Shown one piece after another: positions 41,632 to 52,769 of a DNA stretch of 64,000 bases. The stretch lies in assembly GCA_020698575.1 (NCBI GenBank), contig CM036255.1:4489001-4553000 (forward strand), in the 5' to 3' direction. A model generated the notes under the pieces. It did no database searches. It was not told the origin of the DNA and saw only the letters and a list, made by a program, of their open reading frames with translations. Both the position numbers and the translations under genes were made by a program. Every line of letters starts with the position of its first letter. The stretch's first letter is position 1. The stretch comes from Bostrychus sinensis. Its lineage: Eukaryota > Chordata > Actinopteri > Gobiiformes > Eleotridae.

Positions 41632-42303
41632 GGGCCATATTTACTAAGACGGGTGCTAAACTGCGAGTGCAGTGAGAAAATATGCGGCTGCTATTAATGG
41701 GCGTGTTGCGCGTGAATTACTAAGACAAACTGCGTGGCCGGTGACAGGTGCAAACAGATGGGGCGGAACTATTTAAACGGCATCATTGCGTGTATTGTTT
41801 TGCTTCATGGAAGGTGCGGAAGTGGAACACAAACGGAAGCAAAAATTTAACCAAGAATAGCTGAAAGTGCTGGTGAATAATTTTTTCATCCATCATGACA
41901 AATAGATCTGCACGCGTGGCAAACACTCTAACCCTACGTATTTGTTCATTTCTTCTCTTTCGTCTCACACGAATCACAGCAGCCATATCTGCGCAAAAGA
42001 TTAGCACGTCCTTCTCCAACGTGCTAAATTTATACGCTATTTTCACACGCAAAGTCATGGTGAGCCTTGATAAATAATATTGCGGGCGGTAAATAAATGA
42101 ATTTGCATTTTCTCCGCCTTCCATTTTGCACACTCTGGGAAGAATGCCTCAGTTTACAGATTCATTAGGTATAGGAGCAAAATCTGCTTTGCGTTCACTC
42201 TGCTCCTGTAAGACACGCAAATCTCAACTGCGTCTGGGTTTGCTCCAATTTTAGTGCATATTATTCAGTTAGCGTGCACGCAAACCTTTGATAAATCTGG
42301 CCC
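41632..42303. mobile_element. PIF/Harbinger-type non-autonomous element
   Basis: The left end is GGGCCATATTTACTAAGAC and the right end, reverse-complemented, GGGCCAGATTTATCAAAGG, termini of the kind seen in fish Harbinger elements. AAA lies outside both ends and may be the 3-bp target duplication. The 672-bp length is too short for an autonomous element. CpG and GCGC motifs are frequent inside. Confidence 0.75.
41783..42133 (-). pseudogene. Possible Harbinger transposase N-terminal remnant
   Basis: A frame of 116 codons includes MAAVIRVRRKRRNEQIRRVR followed by VFATRADLFVMMDEKIIHQH and FQLF. A basic run followed by an RxxxDLF.MxDE.I...F pattern is how Harbinger nuclease proteins of fish often begin. 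Nothing of the DDE domain is present. The initial 50 residues, upstream of MAA, are not expected in the protein. The link to Harbinger is supported by the element's ends. Confidence 0.45.
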
Positions 42304-44599
42304 AAAATGATTAAACGCCCACTGTCTGACCAAAAGTTGTTAGAACCTGCACTTGAAAAGCTCATCATCATAACCTATGGTGTAATTAAGGCAACTCCAT
42401 TCAGCTGTGAGTGTCACTACACAGTGAGAGCACTTCAGACTGAAGTATTTCCCATTCATTTATTCCAGCATGCAAACTGCAGACACCAAGCTCTGTACAA
42501 AAGGTGAAAAAACAGAAGCAATCACCTTCATTCTTGCACAGCCCTAAAACTGTTTTTGTGAGGTGCTTTACCATGCTTAAATCTGTCTGTTTATGATTGT
42601 ATATAGGCTAGTTTAACTGTCTTTAATGAGGAAGCACAGGCCATAACACCATCTGTGAATAAATCTGGCTCTTTCATCTTGTGATAGTTCTGCACAACTT
42701 CAGCAGAAAGCAGTTTTGGGTGTCTTGTGACTTGAGCTGCGTTAGCTCAAATGCTCATTTAAAAAGAGCCGCCAAATATTGAGCCACTCACTAACTTTCT
42801 CTATCTGCTCACTGACAGCACACACATACAGTATTTGCCATATCCTTATAAGCATGATCACACCAGTGACCTTTTGTCCATTAAAAGTAGATTGCCGTCT
42901 GCACATGGAGCTTCAAGAGCCAGCATACAAGATTAGGAAGAACTTTGTTGAGAATAATTTTTTATTGATTGTCAAGTCTTATCTACAACACTTTGGCTGC
43001 ATCATTTCACTGATTATCATTTTCCATTGTGTCATCTCCATTCAAGAGGAATTGATGCTTGACCTTTACCTCCGCTGCTGGCTTCCTTGTTTGGATCTGT
43101 CAACCATCTTTTGTTCAGCCAAAGGAAATGCACTCAGGAGTTTTGAGCTGAAAAAGGAAGCAGCCAATCCAATCATAATGACACAAATGACACGCACACA
43201 CACACACACACACACTCCTCACAGCACTTACTACACGTGTCGGTGATAAGACAGACAACCAAAACCCACTTTGGACTCCAGCCACTCTTCCAGAATACAC
43301 TATGAGCTAATATATGTTAGAGTATTGTGTTATTATTAGAGCAGTGTTATCTGATTGGGCTGGTCCTCAGAGACTCTTACACCATTGCTGCAGTATCTGA
43401 CAATCTCACAGCTGCTGCATTGTGGAGCTGACAGTGAGATGCCACAGCAGTTTAACATTTAGAAGATTTATTTGACCATAGATAAACAGTCAGTCCCTTC
43501 AGGAAATCGCTGGGCTTTTGTGATTGGAATGGTAATGAAATGAGTTTCAGAAGTTTTTCCTTCAGACTCATAACAATTGCACTTCTTGCTGTCAAGAGCT
43601 AAGCTAGAGCCGGGCATACACTGTGTGATTTTTGGACAGATTTTTGCTACCATTTCTGGTTTTACAACAATTTTTAAATTTGACAAAATTTTAGCATTGT
43701 TGCAGGTCCTTGTCGTGCTGTGTGCAGGGGGTTATGAGAAGCAATTAATTTCTCTTGACGCGTTCCCTGACAGGAGACGGATGGTTGGATCAATTTCTGG
43801 CACGTCAGAAAATGTATCGCCGCACTGTTGAAGCAGGAAACAGACGCCGAGGTGCAGCTAACCTGTAAACTAATCTGTGTTTAAGTTAAACTGGGGACAC
43901 ACTAGAGGATTTTAAACTTAACCAATTTTAACAACAGACATAACCAGAATTACAAATAATTTTTAATCTTATAACCCTACGACTGCACAGACTATGGGAT
44001 TCTGTAGACCACCAGACCACACGATGCAGTTTGTAGCAGCGATTTTACTGTGTCAAAAAAGTGGAGACAAAAGAGCAGAAATAAAAAGAAAAATGTTATT
44101 TTTAGTCAAACATGTACTTGTCCAGCTGTATTCAGAGAGAGGACAAGCCAACTGTTTTGAAAAGTAAAGCTAGCATTTATTAGCAACAGCTGTTTCTGGT
44201 GTTGCGTCGTGGCTCTTGCTTCAGGAGTCAAAACTTTCCATTTGCAGTTTAGACTGGACTAAACACAAGTCAAAATTGTGTTGTTATATGATGAGTTGTT
44301 AAAATGTGGTTCTGTGGCGCAGAGACTCGAGAGAAGTGAGTTTAATGCACAGAACACTGGCGACACACCGGAAGAAGTCTCACAAAGAAAGGGTAGCCTA
44401 ATGAGAATGTGGATAAAAAGAGAAGAGGCTTCAGGAACAGTTTACACTTTGAGTGTAGCTGGAGGTGAGTTATTCTTTTGTCTCTTCACATTGCTCTCAG
44501 TGACTGTATATAAGGAATATACGTCAATAATTGCTGGTTCCAGTGTTTGTATTGAGCACTTCTGTTTTTCAAAGTTACGTCTGCCTGACTCCTGATGCT
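42304..44599. other. No gene; one AC microsatellite and a possible TIR relic
   Basis: A (AC)10 run lies at 43196-43216. At 43612-44060, GGGCATACACTGTGTGATTTT on the left and GACTGCACAGACTATGGGAT... with GGGGACACACTAGAGGATTTT in the middle recall fish DNA-transposon ends, but I cannot pair them. The long frame at 42779-43246 has no motif. Confidence 0.45.
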
Positions 44600-44935
44600 T
44601 TGCTCTGACATTACAGTTTTATCGTCAGTATAGTAATAATTATCGAATGATTGAGCTGACTGCTTTGTAGTGAGGGCGGTTTACAGGCTGTAATTATCGA
44701 AGTGTATGTGCTTTAGAAACACGCAGGAGCACTTCCTTGTTTCATGTCTATGTTGAGCTGTGAGACTGAGCGTTTTCAGCTCTGGAGAAAGGGACGGCCT
44801 CAGCATACAGGGTTACTCAAACGTGTGAATGAAACAAAATACTACTCCAGGTCTGTTTTTGAGGTGGAAAGATTCTAAGATTAAAAGCGCAAAAAGGTCA
44901 CTTTAGTTAAATAGGGAACCTTTAACTAAAGAGAT
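44600..44935 (+). mobile_element. TIR element family A, copy (left end lost)
   Basis: Contains TGAGCTGACTGCTTTGTAGTG, GCTTTAGAAACACGCAGGAG, TTTTCAGCTCTGGAGAAAGG and CTCAAACGTGTGAATGAAAC, ending near ATAGGGAACCTTTAA. It is closest to the copy at 5690-6105. Confidence 0.7.
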
Positions 44936-45610
44936 TTTGGCAGAGTCTGTAACTTCTTTTGGGTGTCCTAACTTCTGATACAGCATAAATGTTTTCTCAT
45001 CTGATGCGTACAATTTATTGGGGCCTCAATATTTCTACAGTATTAGATATGGACTGGCAAACATAACCTCCCTGTTCAATTGCTCATTTAATAAAAAAGA
45101 TACAGGGAAATGATAGGATTAGTCAGTCCAGAGTATGACCAATCGCAACTGAAAACGTTTCATTTGGTTTCATTTAGTCTAAATGCCAAACGCACCTCAT
45201 TTATTAAACCCCTCCATGAATATATACTGCCTTAAAGTTCAGTGGATTTATTTCATTCAATCTTGCCACAGACAGCATTTTATGACACAACTAAATTATC
45301 AGAGAAAATGACTTTGCTTTTAATGAGTTAGACAAGACTTTAAACTGTAAAATGTAATGAGGGATGAGTCAATTGATGCAAAGTAATTTAAATGTCCTAG
45401 TCTGGCAATAACTCCTCTTAACAATGCATGCATTTACCAACACTACACCAACCTCAATACAGTCCTCCTGTGACCTTTAACCCTGCCATAAAACCACACA
45501 TAAACACGTCTTCTGTTTCACATTATTACCAATAGCTATTCTCTGCTCAACCAATAGGCTTCAGTTTGGTCAAATGTTGTTCACAAACTGAGAGGCTTAT
45601 ATACAGTATA
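44936..45610. other. No recognised feature
   Basis: Nothing supported. Confidence 0.5.
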
Positions 45611-46585
45611 TACACTGCCTATAAAAAGGATTCACCCCCATAGCATTTTTCCTTTATTGCCGCCTTACAACCAGGAATTTAAACAAATCATTGTGAGTTT
45701 TTACTTTACATCACAGGCCGACAACTATGCAGATGTGAAATGTTTTTTATTGTGAAGCAAGTAAGAAATACAACAGAAAAAAAACTTGAATGTGCAGAAG
45801 TATTCATCCCCTGAAGTCAGTACTTTGTAGAACCACCTTCAAAAAAACTTGCAGCTCCAAGTCTTTTATGAAGAGTTTTTATGAGATTGGTCCATAAAAT
45901 CACTGGGATTTGTGCTCATTCTTCAGCTAAAACAGCTCCAGCTCTTTAAGTTGGAGGTTTTGTACAGCACAGTTTGAGTCGTTGTCTTCAAAATTTGTCC
46001 TGTGTTTAGCTCCATCCTTCATTCCTTCAGTTCTGAGCAGTTTCCCAGTCTCTACCAATGACAAATATCCCCACAGCAGGACACTGCCATCACCAGGCTT
46101 CACTTTAGAGAGGGGCACAGTCAGGTGCTAGGTTTGCTATCTTCTGTCCACTCTTCCACACAGCCCAGCTCTGTGGAGTGTATGGTTCAGAGTGGTCCTG
46201 GGACAGATACAACAGTCTCTGCTGTGGAGCTCTGCAGCTCTTTCAGGGTCACCTTTGGTCTTATTGTTGCCTCTCTGATGAATGCACTCCTTGCCCAGTT
46301 TGTGAGTTTTAGATGGTCTTCTTTAGGCAGGTTTGGTGTGGTTCTTTATCTTTTACATGTTGTAATGATGAATTAAATTGTGTTTTGTGGCATAATGACA
46401 GTTGAATTGCAGAGAGACCAATCTTATCTAAATTTTTTATTAACTTCAGAGGGTAAGTACCACCAGATCTTATTTAAGGGCCTCTTCAAAAAAAAGGTGA
46501 ATACTTCTATCCTCTCAAGTTTTCTGTTTGTCATATTTCTTGTTACAATAAAAAATATTTTTGCATCTTCATAGTTGTTGTCATG
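45611..46585 (-). mobile_element. Tc1-like relic copy 2 (without SINE)
   Basis: Starts TACACTGCCTATAAAAAGGA and runs in the opposite direction to the copy at 11681-13134, sharing TTCCTTTATTGCCGCCTTAC, the antisense of SVLLWGYLSLVETGKLLRTE (46000-46100), and the helix-turn-helix region at 46130-46370. It lacks the SINE, so GAAGCCTGGTGATGGCAG is uninterrupted. The far terminal repeat is lost; it fades near 46585 into the dispersed repeat that follows. Confidence 0.8.
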
Positions 46586-46680
46586 TGGGTTGAGAGTGTC
46601 AGCTCTGGGACTAACTGGCCACTGTCCAGTGTGTACCCTGCCTAAGGCCCATAGTCACTGGGCACTCCAGTAACTAAATA
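46586..46680 (+). repeat. Third fragment of the SINE-like dispersed repeat
   Basis: GAGAGTGTCAGCTCTGGGAC, TAACTGGCCACTGTCCAGTG, TGTACCCTGCCTAAGGCCCA and ACTGGGCACTCCAG match the 3' part of 7123-7400. Confidence 0.6.
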
Positions 46681-46885
46681 AATGTTAGAAAGCATGAGTA
46701 GCTCTCTGCCATTTTCCATTGGTAAAACTAGCTCTCAGGGGAAAAAAGGATGGAGATCCCTGCTCTAAATGTGTCCAGGTGTCTTTCTGAAGTGTCCCCA
46801 ATTATAATAATTAACTGCAAAATGCTCCTTCAGCTCATTATTATACTAAAACTTCTGTTCAAAAGTTTCTTTTAGTCAGACAGGA

Positions 46886-47082
46886 GTGTTTGTTTACCTG
46901 CTTTACTAGTTTCGGCTACTTCCTGTAGCCTTCGTCAGAAGCGTCACATGATGTCGCTGTGACGTGTCTTGTAGGCTGCTTATGTTGTTTTGTCAGACAG
47001 TAGGTAAAGCTTGCGCCCCCTACTGTCTGACACCCTCTCCAGGACCGCATCCCAGGTGTGGGATAAGGTGTAGGCTCCCTCG
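46886..47082 (-). mobile_element. Inverted 3' end of a Penelope-like element
   Basis: Read on the minus strand this continues the end of the Penelope ORF (EGAYTLSHTWDAVLERVSDS) into a 3' region with a 14-bp stem (46991-47004 with 47019-47032) and then a hammerhead-like fold. It is joined head-on at 47082/47083 to the plus-strand element. The last 77 bases (47006-47082) are an exact inverted copy of 48515-48591. Confidence 0.8.
46909..46964 (-). ncRNA. Hammerhead ribozyme-like fold (probably incomplete)
   Basis: On the minus strand the order is stem CGTCACA/TGTGACG with a 9-base loop, CTT, the box CTGACGA, one extra A, stem GGCTAC/GTAGCC, and GAAAC. Box and order match a type I hammerhead, which are known in the terminal repeats of Penelope-like elements. 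The unpaired A after CTGACGA, the three extra bases before it, and the absence of a matching strand with a UH cleavage site upstream mean that I cannot claim activity. Confidence 0.45.
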
Positions 47083-48591
47083 GGAAAAATACATAAAACA
47101 GGTACACTCTCTGCCCCATAGTAGATAGCATAGGATCAGTTACATACAACCTATCCAAATCACTAGTAGAAATCATCAAACCATTGTTAGGACTAACAAA
47201 ACAACATTGCAAGAACTTAAAACAACTGGCCAAAGAACTCATAGACATTAGGATAGAGCCCGACGAAATCTTCATATCACATGACGTTGTATCACTGTTC
47301 ACCAAAACCCCAGTTGAAGTCACACTAAACATTGTTGAAGATAGACTCAGGCAAGACAGAGCACTAAGGAAAAGAACCAAGCTTACAATAGAAAACATCA
47401 TGCACCTACTGAGATTTGTGGCCACATCCACATACTTTCAATACACACAATACGCACAATATACAAACAGAACGAAGGTTTTGCAATGGGAGACCCACTA
47501 TCAGCAATAATGAGCACATTTTTCATGGAGGACTTGGAACAATGAGCCATAAAAACAGCACCAAAGGACTGCAGGATCACACTCTGGAAAAGATACGTGG
47601 ATGACATATTGGAAAAAATACAAACAGGACACACATTACAACTCACCAACCACCTCAACACCATGGACCACACTGGGAATGTAAAATTCACACACGAAGA
47701 GGAAACTAATAACACCATAGCTTTTCTGGATCTCAAAATATATCACAAGGACGACGGCAGTGTACACATTAAAATACACAGGAAACCAACACACACAGAC
47801 CAATACCTATTATGGACCTCAGAACATCCAGTAGCACACAAGATATCCGTGGTCAGAACACTATACAACAGGGCAAACATTATCACAGATACACAGGACA
47901 AGGAGGAGGAGGAAGTACACATACATACAGCACTCAAAAATTGTCAGTATCCAATTTGGGCCATAAAAAAGGGAAGAGAGCAGGCACAAAACACAGGCAA
48001 AGCGGCTAAGAGGAAGAAGAGGACACAAAACACAAACGCACCTGCAGTAGTTACACTACCTTACATCCGGGGGGTCACAGAATGTATACAGAGGGCCATG
48101 AAAAAACACAACATAAACACAACAAAACCACATACAAGACTCAGACAGTTACTGGTTAAACCTAAGGACAAAATAAAGCAAGAACAAAAATGTGACGTTA
48201 TATACAAAATACCATGTCTATCATGCAACAAAACATACATAGGAGAAACAGGTAGGACATTTGGAACACGGAAGGAACAAGGAACACCAGACAGAATGTG
48301 AAAAGGAAACATCAAACAGACAAACAAGAGCAATCAAAGAACAAGCAGAACAAGAAAATTTCCACTCAGCCATATCCGACCACTGTAAAAGGGAAAATCA
48401 TGTCATTGACTGGAACAATGCCAGGGTCATTCGTGCTGAAAGCAACAAGTACCACCGCTGGATCAGGGAGGCCATTGAAATTAGGAAACGGGCACCAGGG
48501 ACTGTGAACCGGGACGAGGGAGCCTACACCTTATCCCACACCTGGGATGCGGTCCTGGAGAGGGTGTCAGACAGTAGGGGGCGCAAGCTTT
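47083..48591 (+). pseudogene. Penelope-like reverse transcriptase with GIY-YIG endonuclease, broken
   Basis: A retroelement polymerase of the Penelope type. From 47100 it reads LCPIVDSIGSVTYNLSKSLV and LTKQHCKNLKQLAKELIDIR; motif A is FISHDVVSLFTKTPVEV (about 47270-47320). After a frameshift near 47450 motif B reads GFAMGDPLSAIMSTFFMEDL, then a TGA at about 47544, then motif C RYVDDILEKI at 47591-47620. FLDLKIYHKDDGSVHIKIHR and KPTHTDQYLLW follow. The GIY-YIG nuclease begins CDVIYKIPCLSCNKTYIGET near 48192, shifts frame near 48275, and continues EHQTECEKE, SAISDHCKRENHVIDWNNAR and WIREAIEIRKR to the conserved end block. Missing are the N-terminal part before the polymerase and an unbroken frame, so it is inactive. 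It ends at 48591 in the inverted-repeat arm. Confidence 0.88.
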
Positions 48592-49004
48592 CTGATATTG
48601 GAGTCTGCCCGTCTTCCCCATGTTACTGTGACGTCTCTCCTCTCTGGAGAATCCAAAACTTACTAATATTATTGGCAAAGCTATGTAATATTACTTCTGT
48701 AACTCACACATCACTCTCCCATTCCAAAGGAAAATGGCTATTTTTTTAAACTCATATCATCTGTGCTGTGGTATAGCTCATAGTTGGTAGAGCTGCGGGG
48801 CATATGCATGGCAATTACAGCCTGCCTTAGCATCGTGGGACTCCTACATTTGCTGAATGTGAAAAAGGCAAAAAATAATATCTTTTAAAAACAAATCTTC
48901 TGTATTTAAAGATAATTGTTCCACAAAAGTTTAGGGCACTGGTAGGACAGACAACTTTTCACTATGGGACTGATACAATCACCAATACACGTCCTGGTGA
49001 AGGG
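48592..49004. other. No gene; weak tRNA-like start
   Basis: Near 48772 GGTATAGCTCATAGTTGGTAG resembles an A box, but no B box follows. The last eight bases, GTGAAGGG (48997-49004), are the target duplication of the next element. Confidence 0.5.
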
Positions 49005-49404
49005 CAGGGCCGGTTTTTCCTATAGGCAAACTAAGCAGCTCCACAGGGCCCCGCAGACATTAGAGGGCCCCCGAGACTTATCTGCTATTTGTTTATTTGA
49101 TTAATTTACTCTGTTTTACTCGATTCTGGTTATGATATTCTGCTTGCAATTATTGGTCATTTTTGCTGAGGGTCCAATACAGTCTGTGTATTTATTCCTG
49201 TTTACATGGGCCCCACTTGATGAGTTTGCAAATCAAAAATGTCTCAGAGCATTCATTACTTTAGAAAAATAGTCAGTCAGTGTTTTATTAAAATTCAATT
49301 AAAATGTTATATAGACAAATTTAAATGGTTTCAAAAATTACTGAGAGGCTTGGGCCCTCAAACCTATCCTGGTTAGGGCCCCCAAGTGTACAGGACCAGC
49401 ACTG
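49005..49404. mobile_element. hAT-type non-autonomous element with perfect 8-bp target duplication
   Basis: Left end CAGGGCCGGTTTTTCC and right end, reverse-complemented, CAGTGCTGGTCCTGTAC. GTGAAGGG occurs at 48997-49004 and again at 49405-49412. The 400-bp interior is AT-rich with GGGCCC motifs near both ends and no reading frame. Confidence 0.85.
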
Positions 49405-49412
49405 GTGAAGGG

Positions 49413-50366
49413 AGATAGAACAAGTGCATGCAGAGATCCAAAAAATATATATATACTTAGCTCCCGTATATTACATCTTCTTTCTATTTTTGCTACAGTG
49501 TATAGATTTTAACTGAGCTATCACCGAGCTGTCCAGACTGTCCTAAAGAGCCCCCTGTATAGAAAATGCAACATAGTGCCAGAGTCACACTGTCAGAAGG
49601 TGCAGAATCTATTAAAACACTATGTCAGGTTAAAGTACAGTATACTGACTATCTGCTTTGCAATTTTTATTTTTTATTTTTTTTTACTGATTTGGTTATA
49701 TCACATTAATAATTAACACTCAAAATGTCTGTCTCTAGTCTTCACAGAAAGTGTTTCTGCAATCTCTTACTTTAGAACTACAAAGTGACAACAAATTAAA
49801 GACTAGGGTGATTTTTTTTTCTGGCTGAAAACAAGGTGTCTAAGTCTTACATTCTCTAAAGACGTACTAAAGACAGCTTCATTACCAGCAAATGCTAGGC
49901 CAGACAACCACAGGCTTTACTGAATACCTCTGAACACAGTGCGATCCTGTCGAGCGTATCCTACTGCAGTAAATGACCCAAATTGAGAGTGTTTTTTGCT
50001 CACCGCCCCCAGAAAACTCTGCAGCAGTGGGGTTTCGCTCACTTCACTGTTCACGCCGCTCTGTGATCTGACAGAACATACAGCAGCAGTGTCTCCTGAG
50101 TAACACAGAGGAGAGGCTACAGTACTTGCTCCTCCAACAAGCATTGTACTGTTAGTTGTAAGGTAATTTGTAAATGATGTACTTTGTTATGGAAGAAATA
50201 GATCACCTTCCATAAACTGTATCTAACTCAGATTATTTCATTGTGTTTGTATTTTTACTAACTGCATTTTATTAAGTAGTATTAAGTGGTGTAGGATTAC
50301 ATAAAGGGAAACTATGTAACTTATTTACCTTTATTAAACAGCTTCAGAGTCAGTGTGATGACTAAT
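49413..50366. other. No recognised gene
   Basis: A minus frame of 75 codons at 49917-50144 lies in the least AT-rich part and lacks motifs. I see nothing else. Confidence 0.45.
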
Positions 50367-50996
50367 GATCTATGTTCCTACAGCCCTATGTTCCCACAGC
50401 CAAATGTTCCCACAGATCTATGTTCCCACAGCTCTATGTTCCCACAGCTCTATGTTCCCACAGCCCTATGTTCCCACAGCTCTATGTTCCCACAGCTCTA
50501 TGTTCCCACAGCTCTATGTTCCCACAGCTCTATGTTCCCACAGCCAAATGTTCCCACAGCTCTATGTTCCCACAGCTCTATGTTCCCACAGCCAAATGTT
50601 CCCACAGCTCTATGTTCCCACAGCCAAATGTTCCCACAGCTCTATGTTCCCACAGCCAAATGTTCCCACAGCTCTATGTTCCCACAGCCAAATGTTCCCA
50701 CAGCTCTATGTTCCCACAGCTCTATGTTCCCACAGCTCTATGTTCCCACAGCCCTATGTTCCCACAGCTCTATGTTCCCACAGCCAACTGTTCCCACAGC
50801 TCTATGTTCCCACAGCTCTATGTTCCCACAGCCAAATGTTCCCACAGCTCTATGTTCCCACAGCCCTATGTTCCCACAGCCCTATGTTCCCACAGCTCTA
50901 TGTTCCCACAGCCAAATGTTCCCACAGCTCTATGTTCCCACAGCTCTATGTTCCCACAGCTCTATGTTCCCACAGCTCTATGTTCCAACAGTTCTA
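50367..50996 (+). repeat. 16-bp minisatellite open in all three forward frames
   Basis: About 39 units of the type CTCTATGTTCCCACAG. The three bases before ATG vary (TCT, CCT, CAA), the rest is nearly constant. Since 16 leaves remainder one on division by three, each forward frame reads the same 16-residue period, MFPQLYVPTALCSHSS, offset by one unit. That gives overlapping open frames of 238, 210 and 213 codons. The array lacks stop codons on this strand by composition; there is no sign that it is translated. Confidence 0.95.
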
Positions 50997-52228
50997 AGAC
51001 TACTTTCCAGTAAATGGTGCATGTTTAACCCTAACCCATTAACCCTAAATCTTATAAACATGGGAACATAGGAAAACCAGACTTCTTATATTTATCTCCA
51101 CTAACCACAACAGCAAAGAAACAAGAAAAGTAACATGGTGGCACTTTAAAAACACACTCTGCATATTTTATTTCATTGTAATGATTCATGTTTGAGTAAA
51201 GCTTTTAAAATGAAATATGTAGATGCTGATTATTAATATATAATGATTACATGTTATTTTTATTTATTTATTTATTTATTTTCAGTTTCAGTCATGTAGT
51301 TTTTAATTGTGCTAAATTGACTAAATTGCCATACCTGGCTATGGGATTCATAAACAGATATTAAGCTATGTTTAGAAGCTTCAGTAGTTACACATTTGAA
51401 AACAAAACCATGCATATTCATAATGAGTTATTGCTCACAATTTAAAATTTTTGATCCACATCAGTCTACAACTTTAAAGACAGTCCACATTTGGAGCGTG
51501 TTTATGGCACTGGAACAGTTTTCTGATAAAAAGTGGTCTGTTTGGGACATCATTTATTACTTTCTTGCATATATCTTCCTAGTGTATTTCTAAAAATTCA
51601 CTGTGGAATGATATATAGTATCTTCAGGATGACTCATGGGTAATGAAAAAATGTTCCTCCCTATGTATTTTTTTTTTTTTTCCCCCAATAAATTTACTGA
51701 ACTAAGCTGTTTAGGTCAAATGGGAGTTATGTTGGATTTAGTATCTTCAGCTTGGTGCATTGTGAGTGAACAACTGTTTGGACACGAGGCTCATGTCCAA
51801 CTTGCCCCCTCAGTGTCTCTGGATAAGCAGTTCTTTGAAATGTGTTACCAACTTTCAGAGTTAACCTGCGGAGCTCCTCTGTGGAGCTGTGAGCCTATTC
51901 ATATAGAACAGGAGGAGTCTGTACTAAATGACTACTCACATCAGCACAGTGGAGCCAGTTTATAGGAATACCAATACAAACCTATATTTAAGTCTAGCAA
52001 AATGCAGCACAGAGCAAACAGTCTATAAGCCTATACTAACAACCAGACAGAAGCTTGTGTGGAGTTTATTGTTACATTTAACATCTTTTTTATCTTGCAT
52101 AGCACTTGCTCTGGACCTTGTTTGCTCTTCAGTGTATGTTTCAATAGAGAAGTACCGCGATAGAAAGTGAACCAGTTTTGTAGTACCGGAAACCCAAAAG
52201 TTACTCGAAGTTACCTCCAGCTTTATAG
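50997..52228. other. No recognised gene
   Basis: The best frame is 109 codons at 51636-51965, without known motifs and with an F-rich start from a T run. Not called. Confidence 0.45.
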
Positions 52229-52769
52229 TACCATATTTTCCGCACTATACGGTGCACTTAAAAGCCTTCAATCTTCTCAAAAAACGACAGTGCGCCTTAT
52301 AATCCAGAGCGCCTTATATATGAATTTATTTACAACTACCATAGTCAGGAGCATCGCGGAGTAATACATACTGTGCTTCACCATAATATTGCCGTAATCG
52401 CCCAACTGTTTAACTCAGACACTGAAGATGAAAAATTTGAGGGATTTGTGGACGAGGAATGAACTGAAAAAGTGAGTGTATTGTGTTGTATTTTGTTATA
52501 ACGTTAACTGAACAGTTATGAGTTATTGTGAATACGCTATCGTTTGATTTAGCGATCTCAGATTGTGTTTTTATTCACGCGTTACAACTGAACAAGTTTG
52601 GGAGTTATGGTGAACGTGTTGAATAAAGTTTGACTGACTGACTTATCTGACTGTTTTGTTTCGCCTTTTAGTCCAGTGCACTTTATATGTGAAAAAAGTT
52701 TGAAAATAGACCATTCAATGACAGTGCGCCTTATAATGCGGAGCGCCCTATAGTGCGGAAAACACGGTA
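52229..52769. mobile_element. pogo/Tigger-type non-autonomous element
   Basis: Left end TACCATATTTTCCGCACTAT and right end, reverse-complemented, TACCGTGTTTTCCGCACTAT, each at a TA. A second inner pair, GACAGTGCGCCTTATAAT, occurs near both ends in direct orientation. The middle retains a short end of a frame, QLFNSDTEDEKFEGF, before a stop near 52462, an acidic tail like that of pogo-family transposases. The rest of that gene is deleted. Confidence 0.8.

Noticed and set aside
46916..47736. Minus frames of 171 and 112 codons
   Set aside because: Antisense shadow of the Penelope polymerase.
48765..48850. tRNA gene or SINE
   Set aside because: An A-box-like string is present but there is no B box, no cloverleaf and no known tail.
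50355..51071. A 238-codon secreted-looking repeat protein
   Set aside because: The 16-bp tandem repeat is open in every forward frame, so openness is no evidence of coding.
51636..51965. 109-codon frame as a host gene
   Set aside because: No motif, T-run-derived start, and no splice or promoter context.
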